Assembly (NCBI RefSeq): GCF_006227205.1
Contig: NZ_VCNG01000002.1
Coordinates: 491,856-555,855, forward strand
Length of the DNA stretch: 64,000 nucleotides
Origin: Pseudomonas sp. ICMP22404
GTDB taxonomy: Bacteria > Pseudomonadota > Gammaproteobacteria > Pseudomonadales > Pseudomonadaceae
Direction of reading: 5' to 3'
Position numbers and translations under genes: made by a program. Below, in pieces: positions 7,544 through 16,500 of the stretch (position 1 is its first letter; each line of letters opens with the position of its first letter). Under the pieces are notes generated by a model. It was not told the DNA's origin and did not search any database. It worked only from the letters and a program-made list of their open reading frames with translations.

Positions 7544-8713
7544 ATGAAAAAGCCAAATCCGCTGCTCGAAGACCTCAAGCCCATCCTCCCGGTCATCGCC
7601 GCCAATGCCTTCCAGGCGGAACAGGACCGAAGCGTTCCGGCCGAGAATATCGCCTTGCTCAAGGGCATCGGTATGCATCGGGCCTTCCTGCCGAAGAAAT
7701 ACGGTGGCATGGAGATTTCCCTGCCACAGTTTGCCGATTGCATCGCGCTGCTGGCCGGCGCCTGTGCCAGTACGGCCTGGGCCATGAGCCTGCTATGCAC
7801 CCACAGCCATCAGTTGGCGATGTTCCCGGCCAAGACCCAGGAAGAAGTCTGGGGCGACGATCCCGATGCCACCGCCAGCAGCAGCATCGCACCGTTCGGT
7901 CGAACCGAAGAGGTTGAGGGTGGCGTGATGTTCAGCGGTGAAATGGGCTGGAGCAGCGGTTGCGATCACGCCGAGTGGGCGATTGTCGGGTTTCGCCGCA
8001 AGAACGCCGAAGGCACCCAGGACTATTGCTTCGCGGTACTGCCTCGAAGCGACTATGCCATTCGTGATGACTGGTTCGCGGTGGGCATGCGCGGCAGCGG
8101 CAGCAAGACGTTGATCATCGACAACGCGTTTGTGCCGGAACACCGGATCCAGAAAGCCAAGGACATGATGGAAGGCAAGTCCGGCGGCTTCGGCCTGTAC
8201 CCCGACAGCAAGATATTCTACTCGCCGTATCGGCCGTATTTTGCCAGCGGCTTCTCCACCGTCAGCCTGGGCGTGGCCGAACGCATGCTCGAAGTGTTTC
8301 GCGAGAAAACCCGCAACCGCGTGCGCGCCTACACCGGTGCGGCAGTGGGGGCGGCCACCCCGGCGCTCATGCGCCTGGCCGAGTCCACCCACCAAGTGGC
8401 GGCGGCCCGGGCCTTCCTCGAAAAAACCTGGCAGGAGCACGCCGAGCACAGCGAGCGTCACGAATACCCGAGCCGGGAAACCCTGGCGTTCTGGCGAACC
8501 AACCAGGGCTATGCCACCAAGATGTGCATCCAGGCGGTGGATCGGCTGATGGAAGCGGCCGGCGGTGGCGCCTGGTTCGAAACCAACGAACTGCAACGGC
8601 TGTTCCGCGATGCGCACCTCACGGGCGCCCATGCCTACACCGACTACGACGTCTGCGCGCAGATCCTCGGGCGCGAACTGATGGGCCTGGAGCCCGATCC
8701 CTCCATGGTGTGA
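7544..8713 (+). CDS. C2-hpah: 4-hydroxyphenylacetate 3-hydroxylase, oxygenase component (C2 type)
   Basis: A 389-residue reduced-flavin-dependent monooxygenase of the acyl-CoA dehydrogenase fold. It is strikingly like the C2 oxygenase of Acinetobacter baumannii p-hydroxyphenylacetate hydroxylase: shared blocks include DPDATASSSIAPFG, GWSSGCDHAE, KDMMEGKS, YSPYRPYFASGF, RVRAYTGA and the end GRELMGLEPDPSMV. It lacks about 30 N-terminal residues of the Acinetobacter protein. With FMNH2 supplied by the next gene it hydroxylates 4-HPA to 3,4-dihydroxyphenylacetate, the substrate of HpaD. It is followed after 72 bases by its reductase. This is not the HpaB-type enzyme of enterics. Confidence 0.93.
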   Translation: MKKPNPLLEDLKPILPVIAANAFQAEQDRSVPAENIALLKGIGMHRAFLPKKYGGMEISLPQFADCIALLAGACASTAWAMSLLCTHSHQLAMFPAKTQEEVWGDDPDATASSSIAPFGRTEEVEGGVMFSGEMGWSSGCDHAEWAIVGFRRKNAEGTQDYCFAVLPRSDYAIRDDWFAVGMRGSGSKTLIIDNAFVPEHRIQKAKDMMEGKSGGFGLYPDSKIFYSPYRPYFASGFSTVSLGVAERMLEVFREKTRNRVRAYTGAAVGAATPALMRLAESTHQVAAARAFLEKTWQEHAEHSERHEYPSRETLAFWRTNQGYATKMCIQAVDRLMEAAGGGAWFETNELQRLFRDAHLTGAHAYTDYDVCAQILGRELMGLEPDPSMV

Positions 8714-8785
8714 CCGCCTGCTCGCCGAGTCCCGCCCATAAAACAATAAATCGAGGCCGTCACCTGAGGCGGCCGGGAGTCTTGC

Positions 8786-9727
8786 ATGTCCAGTATTTCC
8801 GATAGCCCCTTCGATACCCGCGCATTCCGCCGCGCCCTGGGTAACTTTGCCACCGGTGTGACGGTGGTCACCGCCGCGGCTGAAGATGGCCGCAAGGTCG
8901 GCGTGACGGCCAACAGTTTCAACTCGGTGTCCCTGGACCCGCCGCTGATTCTCTGGAGCATCGACAAACGCTCCAGCAGCCACGGCGTGTTCGAAGCGGC
9001 CAGTCACTTTGCCGTGAACGTATTGGCTGCCGACCAGATCGACCTGTCGAACAACTTCGCCCGGCCCAAGGAAGATCGCTTCGCTGATATCGAATTCGAT
9101 AGCGGCGTCGGTGGGGCGCCGGTGTTCGCCGATTGCGCCGCACGTTTTCACTGTGAAAAATTCCAGCAGGTCGACGGCGGCGATCACTGGATCATGATCG
9201 GCAAGGTCGTGGCCTTCGACGACTTCGGACGCTCGCCGCTGCTCTATCACCAGGGCGCCTACTCGATGGTCCTGCCCCACACGCGCATGACCCGACGCGA
9301 AGAGGGGCAAGCGCCCAGCAGTCACTTCCAGGGGCGCTTGAGCCACAATCTTTACTACCTGATGACCCAGGCATTGCGGGCGTACCAGGCCAGCTACCAA
9401 CCACGGCAACTGTCCACTGGATTACGGACCAGCGAAGCGCGGATGTTGATGGTGCTGGAAAATGACGCCGGGCTGAACCTGACTGACCTGCAACGGGAAG
9501 TGGCGATGCCGGTGCGAGAAATCGAAGAGGCCGTGGCCAACCTCAAACGCAAGGGCTTGGTGAGCGATGACGGCGACCGGGTGCGCCTGACCGTCAAGGG
9601 CATCGACGAAACCGAAGGGCTCTGGGCCATTGCCAGGGAGCAGCAGGACAAGGTGTTCGGCCAGTTTGGCGAAGCTCAGGTGGAGCATTTCAAGACGGTG
9701 CTCAAAGGGGTGATCAAGGGCGCTTGA
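8786..9727 (+). CDS. C1-hpah: 4-hydroxyphenylacetate 3-hydroxylase, flavin reductase component (C1 type)
   Basis: A 313-residue NADH:FMN reductase with two parts. Residues 1-170 are a flavin reductase domain (FATGVTVVTA, TANSFNSVSLDPP, GDHWIMIGKV). Residues 180-313 are a MarR-like helical domain, as in the C1 reductase of A. baumannii (about 315 residues), where that domain senses 4-HPA and stimulates reduction. It supplies FMNH2 to the C2 oxygenase encoded just upstream. The length and the C-terminal domain separate it clearly from the short HpaC reductases (about 170 residues). Confidence 0.92.
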   Translation: MSSISDSPFDTRAFRRALGNFATGVTVVTAAAEDGRKVGVTANSFNSVSLDPPLILWSIDKRSSSHGVFEAASHFAVNVLAADQIDLSNNFARPKEDRFADIEFDSGVGGAPVFADCAARFHCEKFQQVDGGDHWIMIGKVVAFDDFGRSPLLYHQGAYSMVLPHTRMTRREEGQAPSSHFQGRLSHNLYYLMTQALRAYQASYQPRQLSTGLRTSEARMLMVLENDAGLNLTDLQREVAMPVREIEEAVANLKRKGLVSDDGDRVRLTVKGIDETEGLWAIAREQQDKVFGQFGEAQVEHFKTVLKGVIKGA

Positions 9728-9772
9728 TGCAGTTTCGATGCCGAATACAAAAGGCAATAACACCCCAGTACC

Positions 9773-9862
9773 CTGTGGGAGCGAGCCTGCTCGCGATAGC
9801 GGTAGGTCAGTCAATTATCTTGAGACAGACACACCGCCATCGCGAGCAGGCTCGCTCCCACA
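9773..9862. repeat. REPIN (inverted REP pair)
   Basis: Two REP sequences face each other: GTGGGAGCGAGCCTGCTCGC near 9775 and its reverse complement ending near 9861, separated by about 35 bases. The pair lies between the C1 reductase and hpaR genes and would fold into a long hairpin. Confidence 0.85.
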
Positions 9863-9921
9863 GGGGGGGGCGGGTGCTCGATTTCACTCACCACGGACAA
9901 CTGGGCAGCGGTGATGCTAAG

Positions 9922-9945
9922 ATTTAGTTAACTCATTAACTAAAT
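9922..9945. promoter_or_regulatory. Perfect inverted repeat, likely HpaR operator
   Basis: ATTTAGTTAA (9922-9931) and TTAACTAAAT (9936-9945) form a perfect 10-base inverted repeat with a 4-base spacer, 20 bases before the hpaR start. Its size, AT richness and place are those of a MarR-family operator, so autorepression is the natural reading. Confidence 0.6.
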
Positions 9946-9965
9946 CCCCCGACGAACATTCCTCC

Positions 9966-10388
9966 ATGCCCAAACCGCGCCAATCCTTGACCCTGACCCT
10001 GCTACAGGCCCGTGAAGCGGCCATGGGGTTTTTCCGTCCTTCCCTCAATCAACATGGCCTGACCGAGCAGCAATGGCGGGTCATTCGTATCCTCAGCCAG
10101 CACGACGAACTGGAGATCAATCGCCTGGCCGAGCTGGCCTGCATCCTCAAGCCCAGCATGACCGGCGTGCTGGTGCGCATGGAGGCGGCGGGCATGGTGG
10201 TGCGGCGCAAGGCCGAGCAGGATCAGCGACGGGTCCTGGTGCGCCTGGCACCCCAGGGGCAGGCGTGCTTCGACTCGATGAGCCAGAGCATGGAGGCCAA
10301 TTACCAGCGATTGCAGGAGAAGTTGGGGGAGGAGAAGTTGCAGACGTTGTTGGGGTTGCTGAATGAGCTAAAGGCGGTCAGGCGCTGA
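9966..10388 (+). CDS. hpaR: MarR-family regulator, HpaR-like (copy 1)
   Basis: A 140-residue winged-helix repressor of the HpaR type (homoprotocatechuate operon regulator). The N-terminal LTLTLLQAREAAMGFFRP and the recognition region LACILKPSMTGVLVRMEAAGM followed by the wing QDQRRVLVRL are typical. HpaR represses the hpa meta-cleavage operon and is released by 4-HPA or homoprotocatechuate. A near-identical paralogue lies at 19301-19723. This copy sits next to the hydroxylase genes and has a perfect palindrome in its promoter. Which copy controls which unit is unknown. Confidence 0.9.
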   Translation: MPKPRQSLTLTLLQAREAAMGFFRPSLNQHGLTEQQWRVIRILSQHDELEINRLAELACILKPSMTGVLVRMEAAGMVVRRKAEQDQRRVLVRLAPQGQACFDSMSQSMEANYQRLQEKLGEEKLQTLLGLLNELKAVRR

Positions 10389-10425
10389 GCTTCCTGTTGC
10401 GACTTCTAAGGAGAGAAAGAATAGC

Positions 10426-10515
10426 TGTGGGAGCAAGGCTTGCCCGCGATGAAGCCATCTCGGTCTCATGGTGAACCGCATCAGCTTTATCGCGGGCAAG
10501 CCTTGCTCCCACAGG
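10426..10515. repeat. REPIN of the 'GTGGGAGCAAGGCTTGCCCGCG' type
   Basis: An inverted pair of a REP variant (CTGTGGGAGCAAGGCTTGCC near 10426 and its complement ending near 10515). It lies between the convergent ends of hpaR and hpaI and could act as a bidirectional transcription or RNA-decay barrier. Confidence 0.8.
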
Positions 10516-10529
10516 GTGCTCGACTTGGG

Positions 10530-11327
10530 TCAGTAAACCCCACCCGTCGCAGGCTTCGGCGCATCCTTGAACGTCGCCGCCAGAGTCTGAAGGCCGCGCA
10601 TCAGCACGGTCGTGTCCACCCCCACCGCAACGAATGCCGCACCCAGCTCGATGTAACGCCGGGCCAGTTTCTCATCGGCACTGAGGATCCCCGCTGCCTT
10701 ACCGGCCTGACGAATACGGGCGATGGCGTCCTCGATGGCCGCTTGCACCTCCGGATGGCCCGGATTGCCGCGAAAACCCATGGACGCGCTCAAGTCCGCC
10801 GGCCCGATGAACACACCGTCGACGCCTTCCACGGCGGCAATGGCGTCGAGGTTGGCCAGGCCCTCGCGGCTTTCGATCTGCACCAGCAGGCACATCTGTT
10901 CATCGGCCTTGTCGAGGTAACCGGGGACGCTGTTCCAGCGCGACGCCCGGGCCAGTGCGCTGCCGACGCCTCGGATGCCGCTGGGCGGGTAGTGCATGGC
11001 GCGTACCAGCTCGCGAGCCTGGCCGGCGCTTTCTACCATCGGCACCAACAGAGTCTGCACGCCGAGGTCGAGCACTTGCTTGATCAGCGCGGTGTCGCCG
11101 ATCACCGGGCGAATCACTGGCTGGCCGGGGTAGGGCGCCACGGCCTGGAGCTGGCCGAGCAGCGTGCGCACGTCATTGGGGGCGTGCTCGCCGTCGATCA
11201 GCAGCCAGTCGAAACCGGCATTGGCCGCCAGTTCGGCGCAGTAGGCGTCGGCCAGTCCGAGCCACAGGCCAATCTGCGCCTCGCCACTTTTCAGCCGTTG
11301 TTTGAACGTGTTGATCGGCATGTCCAT
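10530..11327 (-). CDS. hpaI: 4-hydroxy-2-oxoheptanedioate aldolase
   Basis: A 265-residue class II aldolase that cleaves 4-hydroxy-2-oxoheptane-1,7-dioate to pyruvate and succinate semialdehyde, the last step of homoprotocatechuate catabolism. The sequence follows E. coli HpaI almost throughout: [15 protein letters not shown] (metal-site region and catalytic His), [34 protein letters not shown] and [18 protein letters not shown] lies 8 bases before the ATG at 11327; an ATG at 11321 is possible. It is the last gene of the hpa operon, 18 bases after hpaH. Confidence 0.96.
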   Translation of the reverse strand: MDMPINTFKQRLKSGEAQIGLWLGLADAYCAELAANAGFDWLLIDGEHAPNDVRTLLGQLQAVAPYPGQPVIRPVIGDTALIKQVLDLGVQTLLVPMVESAGQARELVRAMHYPPSGIRGVGSALARASRWNSVPGYLDKADEQMCLLVQIESREGLANLDAIAAVEGVDGVFIGPADLSASMGFRGNPGHPEVQAAIEDAIARIRQAGKAAGILSADEKLARRYIELGAAFVAVGVDTTVLMRGLQTLAATFKDAPKPATGGVY

Positions 11328-11345
11328 GAAGCAGTCCTCGAACAG

Positions 11346-12149
11346 TCAGACGAAACGGCAAGCGATGGAACCGAGCATGTCGTAGTCGACATGAAAGGTA
11401 TCGCCCGGGTTGGCCGCCACCGGGCGGGTGAAGGAACCACCGAGGATGACCTGCCCCGGTTGCAGGGTGACGTCATAGGCCGCCAGCTTGTTCGCCAGCC
11501 AGGCCACGCCTTTGGCCGGGTGATTGAGCACCGCCGCCGAAACGCCGGACTCCTCGATCACGCCGTTGCGGTAGAGCACCGCCGGCACTTTGCGCAGGTC
11601 GATCTCGGTGGGACGCACCGCGCGACCGCCCATGACCACGCCGGCGTTGGCGGCATTGTCCGAGATGGTGTCGAAGACCTTGCGGGTGGCCTTGGTCTGC
11701 GGGTCGACCTGCTGGATGCGCGCATCGATGATTTCCAGCGCCGGGATCACCCATTCGGTTGCATCCAGCACGTCGAACACCGTCACGTTCGGGCCTTTCA
11801 ACGGCTTGCCGAGGATGAACGCCAGCTCCACTTCCACCCGTGGGACGATGAAGCGCTCGAAGGGAATGTCGGTGCCTTCGTCGAAGAACATGTCGTCCAG
11901 CAGCGCGCCGTAGTCCGGCTCGGTGATGTTCGAAGAGACTTGCATGGCCCGGGAGGTCAGGCCGATCTTGTGGCCGACCAGCTTGCGGCCATCCTTGATT
12001 TTCTGTGACACCCAGGCGCGCTGGATGGCATAGGCGTCATCGAGGGTGATCTGCGGGTGATCGAGGGAAAACTGCCGCACCTGTTCCCGTGAGCGCTCGG
12101 CATGGTCGAGGCGGGCGGCGGCTTGCTGGATGAGGCTTTGATCGAGCAT
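11346..12149 (-). CDS. hpaH: 2-oxo-hept-3-ene-1,7-dioate hydratase
   Basis: A 267-residue hydratase of the FAH superfamily. It adds water to 2-oxo-hept-3-ene-1,7-dioate to give the substrate of HpaI. The segments [41 protein letters not shown] and LEIIDARIQ are typical of HpaH/HpcG and the related MhpD/DmpE hydratases. The ATG at 12149 gives the standard length; codons upstream would run into hpaX. It is 10 bases after hpaX and 18 before hpaI, so it is in the same operon. Confidence 0.95.
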   Translation of the reverse strand: MLDQSLIQQAAARLDHAERSREQVRQFSLDHPQITLDDAYAIQRAWVSQKIKDGRKLVGHKIGLTSRAMQVSSNITEPDYGALLDDMFFDEGTDIPFERFIVPRVEVELAFILGKPLKGPNVTVFDVLDATEWVIPALEIIDARIQQVDPQTKATRKVFDTISDNAANAGVVMGGRAVRPTEIDLRKVPAVLYRNGVIEESGVSAAVLNHPAKGVAWLANKLAAYDVTLQPGQVILGGSFTRPVAANPGDTFHVDYDMLGSIACRFV

Positions 12150-12159
12150 GACAAGGTCC

Positions 12160-13464
12160 CTATTGAGGATTGACGACGGCGGCCCGGGTGCGCAGCACCA
12201 GCAGGCCACCCAGGGTGATGAACAGCGCCAGGACATAAAGGGCCAGGCTGGCGCTCTGGGTGGTGTCCCGCATCCAGCCGATGAGGTAGGGCGCGAAGAA
12301 TGAGGCGATGCTGCCGAAGGAACTAATCAGGGCAATCCCGGCGGCCTGGGTGTTGTTGGAAAGGAAGGCGGGCGGCAATTGCCAGAACATCGGCAACGCG
12401 GCGCTGGCACCCATGCCGGCGACAATCAGGCCTCCGAGCACCAGCGTCGAGTTGCCGGGGGAGAGCCCGGCGATGGCGATGCCAGCCGCCGCCATCAGCA
12501 GCGGCACGCACAGGTGCCAGCGGCGTTCACGATTGCGATCCGAAGAACGACCGCAGCCGATCATGAAGAAACAGCCCGCCAGGTAGGGCACCGCACTGAG
12601 CAAGCCGACCTTGCCATCGCTGCCGATACCGGCGCCGTGGATCAGGGTGGGCATCCAGAAGGCCAGGGTGTTTACCGCCAGCATCACGGCGAAGTACACC
12701 GCCACCAGCAACCAGACCTGCGGGTTATTGAGGATCGCCGAGAACGAGGTGATGGATTTTCGCTGCTCCTCGACACTCAGTTGTTCGCGCAGTTGCTGCT
12801 TGGCGTGGGGCGTGAGCCAGCCGACCGTCTCGAAACTGTCCGGCAGGCACTTGAGCACCACCAGGCCCAGCAGGATCACCGGCAACCCCTCGAGGACGAA
12901 CATCCACTGCCAGCCGCGCAGGCCGCCCACCTCGTGGAAGTGTTCGAGAATCCCTCCGGACAACGGCCCGCCTATAACCCCCGCCATCGGTACGGCGATG
13001 GCGAACAGCGCGGTTACCTGGGCCCGACGTCGCGCCGGGTACCAGCGATTGAGAAAGACCAGGATGCCCGGGAAGAACCCGGCTTCGGCCACCCCCAGCA
13101 GAAAGCGCAGCACATAAAAACCGGCGGCGCTGTCAATCAGGAACATGCTGGTGGACAAGGCCCCCCAGACCACCATCAGCGTGGCGATCCAGCGGCGTGG
13201 TCCGACCCGGTCCAGGGCCATGTTGCTCGGCACGCCAAACAGCGCGTAGGCGATGAAGAACAGGCCGGCGCCGAAGCCGTAGACCGTGTCGCTGAACTGC
13301 AGGTCGGCGCTCATCTGCATCTTGGCGAAGCCGATGTTGATGCGGTCCAGGTGGGCAAACAGGTAGCAGACCAACAGCAACGGCATCAGCCGCCAGGTGA
13401 TCGTGGCGTGGGTGCGGTCGTGCGCGACGGAGCCGGCAGTGCCAGCGGGATTGGCTATGCTCAT
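12160..13464 (-). CDS. hpaX: MFS transporter, probable 4-hydroxyphenylacetate permease
   Basis: A 434-residue inner-membrane protein with about twelve hydrophobic segments, of the anion:cation symporter (ACS) subfamily of the major facilitator superfamily. The motif between segments 2 and 3 ([19 protein letters not shown]) and [19 protein letters not shown] are diagnostic of ACS members such as HpaX. Its place between hpaF and hpaH in the operon points to uptake of 4-HPA by proton symport. Substrate range (3-HPA, homoprotocatechuate) cannot be told from sequence. Confidence 0.92.
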   Translation of the reverse strand: MSIANPAGTAGSVAHDRTHATITWRLMPLLLVCYLFAHLDRINIGFAKMQMSADLQFSDTVYGFGAGLFFIAYALFGVPSNMALDRVGPRRWIATLMVVWGALSTSMFLIDSAAGFYVLRFLLGVAEAGFFPGILVFLNRWYPARRRAQVTALFAIAVPMAGVIGGPLSGGILEHFHEVGGLRGWQWMFVLEGLPVILLGLVVLKCLPDSFETVGWLTPHAKQQLREQLSVEEQRKSITSFSAILNNPQVWLLVAVYFAVMLAVNTLAFWMPTLIHGAGIGSDGKVGLLSAVPYLAGCFFMIGCGRSSDRNRERRWHLCVPLLMAAAGIAIAGLSPGNSTLVLGGLIVAGMGASAALPMFWQLPPAFLSNNTQAAGIALISSFGSIASFFAPYLIGWMRDTTQSASLALYVLALFITLGGLLVLRTRAAVVNPQ

Positions 13465-13511
13465 GATCTTGTACTTTTTGTCAGAGGGCCGATGGGTAAC
13501 TGCAGGCGCGC

Positions 13512-13904
13512 TTAGCTCGTCCGGGCCTTGAGAAAGGCGTGGACGTTGTTGGCCTTGAAGTTGAGTTGCTCGTGCAGTTCGATCATCTCGAACGACAATG
13601 CCAGCAGGCGCTGGGCCTGGAGTTCGGCGAAGTGCGCGGTGATCACCTCGAAGAGTTGCTCCGCGACTTTCTGGCGGGTGGCGAGGTCGCGGCCGTGGCC
13701 GACTTTCAGCGTCATGTGCACGAAGGCGTAGTCATGCTTGCCATCGGCCATGCGCCAGGTGTCCAGGCGCACCCCCCGGCTGCGGATGCCGCCGAGGGGA
13801 AACACGCCGCTGTCGCCCAGCAAGGCGTGGACCTTTTCAAACAGGCCGGGCAAGTCAGCCTGTTGTTCGATGTTGTCGGTGTACTCAGCGATGAAGTGCG
13901 GCAT
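13512..13904 (-). CDS. hpaF: 5-carboxymethyl-2-hydroxymuconate delta-isomerase
   Basis: A 130-residue tautomerase-superfamily enzyme. Pro at position 2 becomes the N-terminal catalytic base after Met removal. The start MPHFIAEYTDN and the segments IRSRGVRLDTW, DYAFVHMTLKVG and the end LNFKANNVHAFLK match E. coli HpaF. It isomerises 5-carboxymethyl-2-hydroxymuconate in the lower pathway, after HpaE. It lies 24 bases after hpaD and 47 before hpaX. Confidence 0.95.
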   Translation of the reverse strand: MPHFIAEYTDNIEQQADLPGLFEKVHALLGDSGVFPLGGIRSRGVRLDTWRMADGKHDYAFVHMTLKVGHGRDLATRQKVAEQLFEVITAHFAELQAQRLLALSFEMIELHEQLNFKANNVHAFLKARTS

Positions 13905-13928
13905 CGTCGGATCTCCTGCGTAGGCTGG

Positions 13929-14786
13929 TCAAACCGGAAAAATGGCGTTGATCTGGCCGGTGCCGGAGCTGCCGAAGGGTTCGGTGATGATTTCGGCGGG
14001 CTTGTCGTAGTCCGGTCCGCCCAGCAACCCCAGGAGCATCGCCGTGTCATGCATCTTGCCTTCGCCGAAGCAGTGCTCGGCGTAGTCCGGGAGCATGGCG
14101 CAGAATTCCTTCCAGCGACCCTCGCGCCACATCTGGACGACGTGCAGGTCGACTTGCTTGTCGAATTCCCGGGTCCAGTTATGGATGTTGGCTTCGGCGT
14201 TGCGATCATCGGAGAACCGGTGGGACAGCGAGCCGGACGCCAGCACCAGCACCTTGCGGTCGCTTTTTTCGATGGCCCGGCGCACGGCGGCGCCGAAGGT
14301 GAAGCTGTCTTGCAGACGATGCCAGGCACACCAGGCGGCAATCGAGACGACGTTGAGCTTCTGCTCCGGCGGGACGTCCATGTGCATGTAGCGCATGGGC
14401 ACCAGCGTGCCGTATTCCAGTTCCAGGCTGGGGATGTTGTGGGCCAGGGTACGGACATCGGCGGCGTTGGCTTCAGCGGCAATCAGCTCGCCCAGTTCCG
14501 GGGCCCCCGAGTACTCGTACTCCATGTTCTTGATGAAGTGCGGCAGCTCGTTGCTGGTGTAGATGCCCTTGAAATGTTCGCCGCTGTTGACGTGATAGGC
14601 GCTGTTGACCAGCCAGTGCACATCGAACACCACGGCGGTATCGGCACCCAGCTCACGGGCGCGGCGGCCGATTTCCTTGTGCCCGGCGATCGCTGCCGCG
14701 CGGCAGCCATGGTGCTTGCCGGGCAGCTCGGACAGGTACATCGAGGGAACGTGGCAGATCTTCGCAGCCAGGACGACTTCGCCCAT
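13929..14786 (-). CDS. hpaD: Homoprotocatechuate 2,3-dioxygenase (class III extradiol)
   Basis: A 285-residue ring-cleavage enzyme of the LigB/class III extradiol fold. It opens 3,4-dihydroxyphenylacetate to 5-carboxymethyl-2-hydroxymuconate semialdehyde. Matches to E. coli HpaD run throughout: HVPSMYLSELPGK (with a metal-site His), VFDVHWLVNSAYH, YTSNELPHFI, EYGTLVPMRYM, LASGSLSHRF and SSGTGQINAIFP. Fe(II) or Mn(II) is the expected metal. The ATG at 14786 has AGGAGAATC upstream. A 138-base inverted repeat separates it from hpaE, so expression may be partly uncoupled from the upstream genes. Confidence 0.96.
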   Translation of the reverse strand: MGEVVLAAKICHVPSMYLSELPGKHHGCRAAAIAGHKEIGRRARELGADTAVVFDVHWLVNSAYHVNSGEHFKGIYTSNELPHFIKNMEYEYSGAPELGELIAAEANAADVRTLAHNIPSLELEYGTLVPMRYMHMDVPPEQKLNVVSIAAWCAWHRLQDSFTFGAAVRRAIEKSDRKVLVLASGSLSHRFSDDRNAEANIHNWTREFDKQVDLHVVQMWREGRWKEFCAMLPDYAEHCFGEGKMHDTAMLLGLLGGPDYDKPAEIITEPFGSSGTGQINAIFPV

Positions 14787-14865
14787 GATGATTCTCCTGA
14801 AAAATTGTTCTTGTTGGGTCTTGGGTAATCGGTGAGTCACAACCTGTTCTGAATGGACCACAGCC

Positions 14866-15003
14866 CTTGTGGCGAGGGGATTTATCCCCGCTGGGGCGCG
14901 AAGCGGCCCTGAATCAGTCAACCCCGATCAACCTGACACACCGAGGTGTCTGGTTTGAGGTCTGCTTCGCAGCCCAGCGGGGATAAATCCCCTCGCCACA
15001 GGG
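14866..15003. repeat. Long inverted repeat inside the hpa operon
   Basis: TTGTGGCGAGGGGATTTATC at the left end is matched by its complement (ending CCCTCGCCACA) at the right, with a central GC-rich CTGGGG...GCAGCC segment. It lies between hpaE and hpaD in an otherwise tight operon. The same family occurs at 19061-19209 and 61636-61761. Confidence 0.85.
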
Positions 15004-15034
15004 GTTGTGGTCATCACAGGGTTCATCGCTGGTT

Positions 15035-16495
15035 TTAGATACCCCATCGCGGAATGTGATGCCCACCCATGGAAATGCAAACGTTCTTGATCTCGGCAAA
15101 CACCTCGAAGCTGTACTGTCCACCTTCGCGCCCCGTTCCGGAACCCTTTACGCCGCCGAAAGGCTGGCGCAGGTCGCGTACGTTCTGGCTGTTGATGAAC
15201 ACCATGCCGGCCTCGATGCCATAGGCCAGGCGATGGGCCTTGCCGATGTCCTGGGTCCAGATGTACGACGCCAGGCCATATTCGGTGTCGTTGGCCAGTT
15301 GCAAGGCTTCGGCTTCATCCTTGAACGGGATCAGGCAGACCACCGGGCCGAAGATTTCCTCCTGGGCGATGCGCATCTTGTTGTTCACGTCGGCGAACAC
15401 CGTCGGCTGGATGAATTGGCCGCGACTCAGGTGTGCCGGCAGGTTGACCGGGCGTTCCAGGCCACCGGCCAGCAGGGTGGCGCCTTCTTCGAGGCCGATC
15501 CTGATGTAGCCGGTGACTTTGTCGTAGTGGGCCTGGGTGATCATCGAGCCGACCTGGGTCTTCGGATCCTGCGGATCGCCCACGATCAGGCGCTTGGCGC
15601 GGGCAGCGAATTCGGCGACGAACTGCGGGTAGACGCTTTCCTGGATGAAGATCCGGCTACCGGCGGTGCAGCGCTCGCCGTTGAGCGAGAAGATCGTGAA
15701 CAGCGCCGCGTCGAGTGCCCGTTCCAGGTCCGCGTCTTCGAAAATCAGTACCGGCGACTTGCCGCCGAGCTCCATGGAATACTTCTTCAACCCGGCGGTC
15801 TGCATGATTTTCTTGCCGGTGGCGGTGCCGCCGGTAAAGGAAATCGCCCGCACATCCGGGTGCCGGACCAACGCATCGCCCGCCGTCGCGCCGTAGCCCT
15901 GGATCACGTTCAACACGCCGTTGGGGATTCCCGCTTCCACGGCCAGACGCCCCAGTTCGTTGGCGGTGAGGGGCGACAGCTCCGACATCTTCAGCACGGC
16001 GGTGTTGCCCAGGGCCAGACACGGCGCGGTCTTCCAGGTCGCGGTCATGAACGGCACGTTCCACGGCGACACCAACCCGCAGACGCCCACCGGCTGGTAC
16101 AGGGTGTAGTTGAGCATCTGGTCGTCGACCGGGTAGGTGTGACCGTCCATGCGGGTGCAGACTTCGGCAAAGAAGTCGAAGTTGTGAGAGGCCCGGGGAA
16201 TCAGCACATTGCGGGTCTGGTGGATCGGCAGGCCGGTGTCGAGGGTTTCCAGCTCGGCCAGTTTCGGCACGTCGCGATCGATCAGCTCACCCAGCTTGCG
16301 CATCAGCCGGGCACGTTCCTTGGCAGGGGTGTTGGCCCACTTCGGAAAGGCCTCCTTGGCCGCGGCCACGGCCTGGGCCACTTCCTCGGCACCGCCGCTG
16401 GCGACTTCGCCAATGGCTTCGCCGGTGGCCGGGTTGTAGTTGATGAAGACGTCTTTGCTTTCGACCTCACGGCCGTTGATCCAGTGTTTGATCAT
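15035..16495 (-). CDS. hpaE: 5-carboxymethyl-2-hydroxymuconate semialdehyde dehydrogenase
   Basis: A 486-residue NAD-dependent aldehyde dehydrogenase. The catalytic pair is Glu242 (MELGGK) and Cys276 (NGERCTAGS). It oxidises the ring-cleavage semialdehyde to 5-carboxymethyl-2-hydroxymuconate. Similarity to E. coli HpaE is nearly unbroken (LPIHQTRNVLIPRASHNF, VSPWNVPFMTATWK, GYGATAGDALVRHPDVRA). The ATG at 16495 has AGAGG ten bases upstream; a TTG at 16504 is less likely. The gap to hpaG2's stop codon is only a few bases. Confidence 0.96.
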   Translation of the reverse strand: MIKHWINGREVESKDVFINYNPATGEAIGEVASGGAEEVAQAVAAAKEAFPKWANTPAKERARLMRKLGELIDRDVPKLAELETLDTGLPIHQTRNVLIPRASHNFDFFAEVCTRMDGHTYPVDDQMLNYTLYQPVGVCGLVSPWNVPFMTATWKTAPCLALGNTAVLKMSELSPLTANELGRLAVEAGIPNGVLNVIQGYGATAGDALVRHPDVRAISFTGGTATGKKIMQTAGLKKYSMELGGKSPVLIFEDADLERALDAALFTIFSLNGERCTAGSRIFIQESVYPQFVAEFAARAKRLIVGDPQDPKTQVGSMITQAHYDKVTGYIRIGLEEGATLLAGGLERPVNLPAHLSRGQFIQPTVFADVNNKMRIAQEEIFGPVVCLIPFKDEAEALQLANDTEYGLASYIWTQDIGKAHRLAYGIEAGMVFINSQNVRDLRQPFGGVKGSGTGREGGQYSFEVFAEIKNVCISMGGHHIPRWGI

Positions 16496-16500
16496 GTTGC

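Noticed and set aside
7793..9409. 538-codon minus-strand open frame opposite the C2/C1 hydroxylase genes
   Set aside because: The opposite strand encodes near-certain enzymes; the frame crosses their intergenic gap and has no ribosome site.
10440..12008. 522-codon plus-strand open frame opposite hpaI and hpaH
   Set aside because: Shadow of two clear enzymes of the hpa operon.
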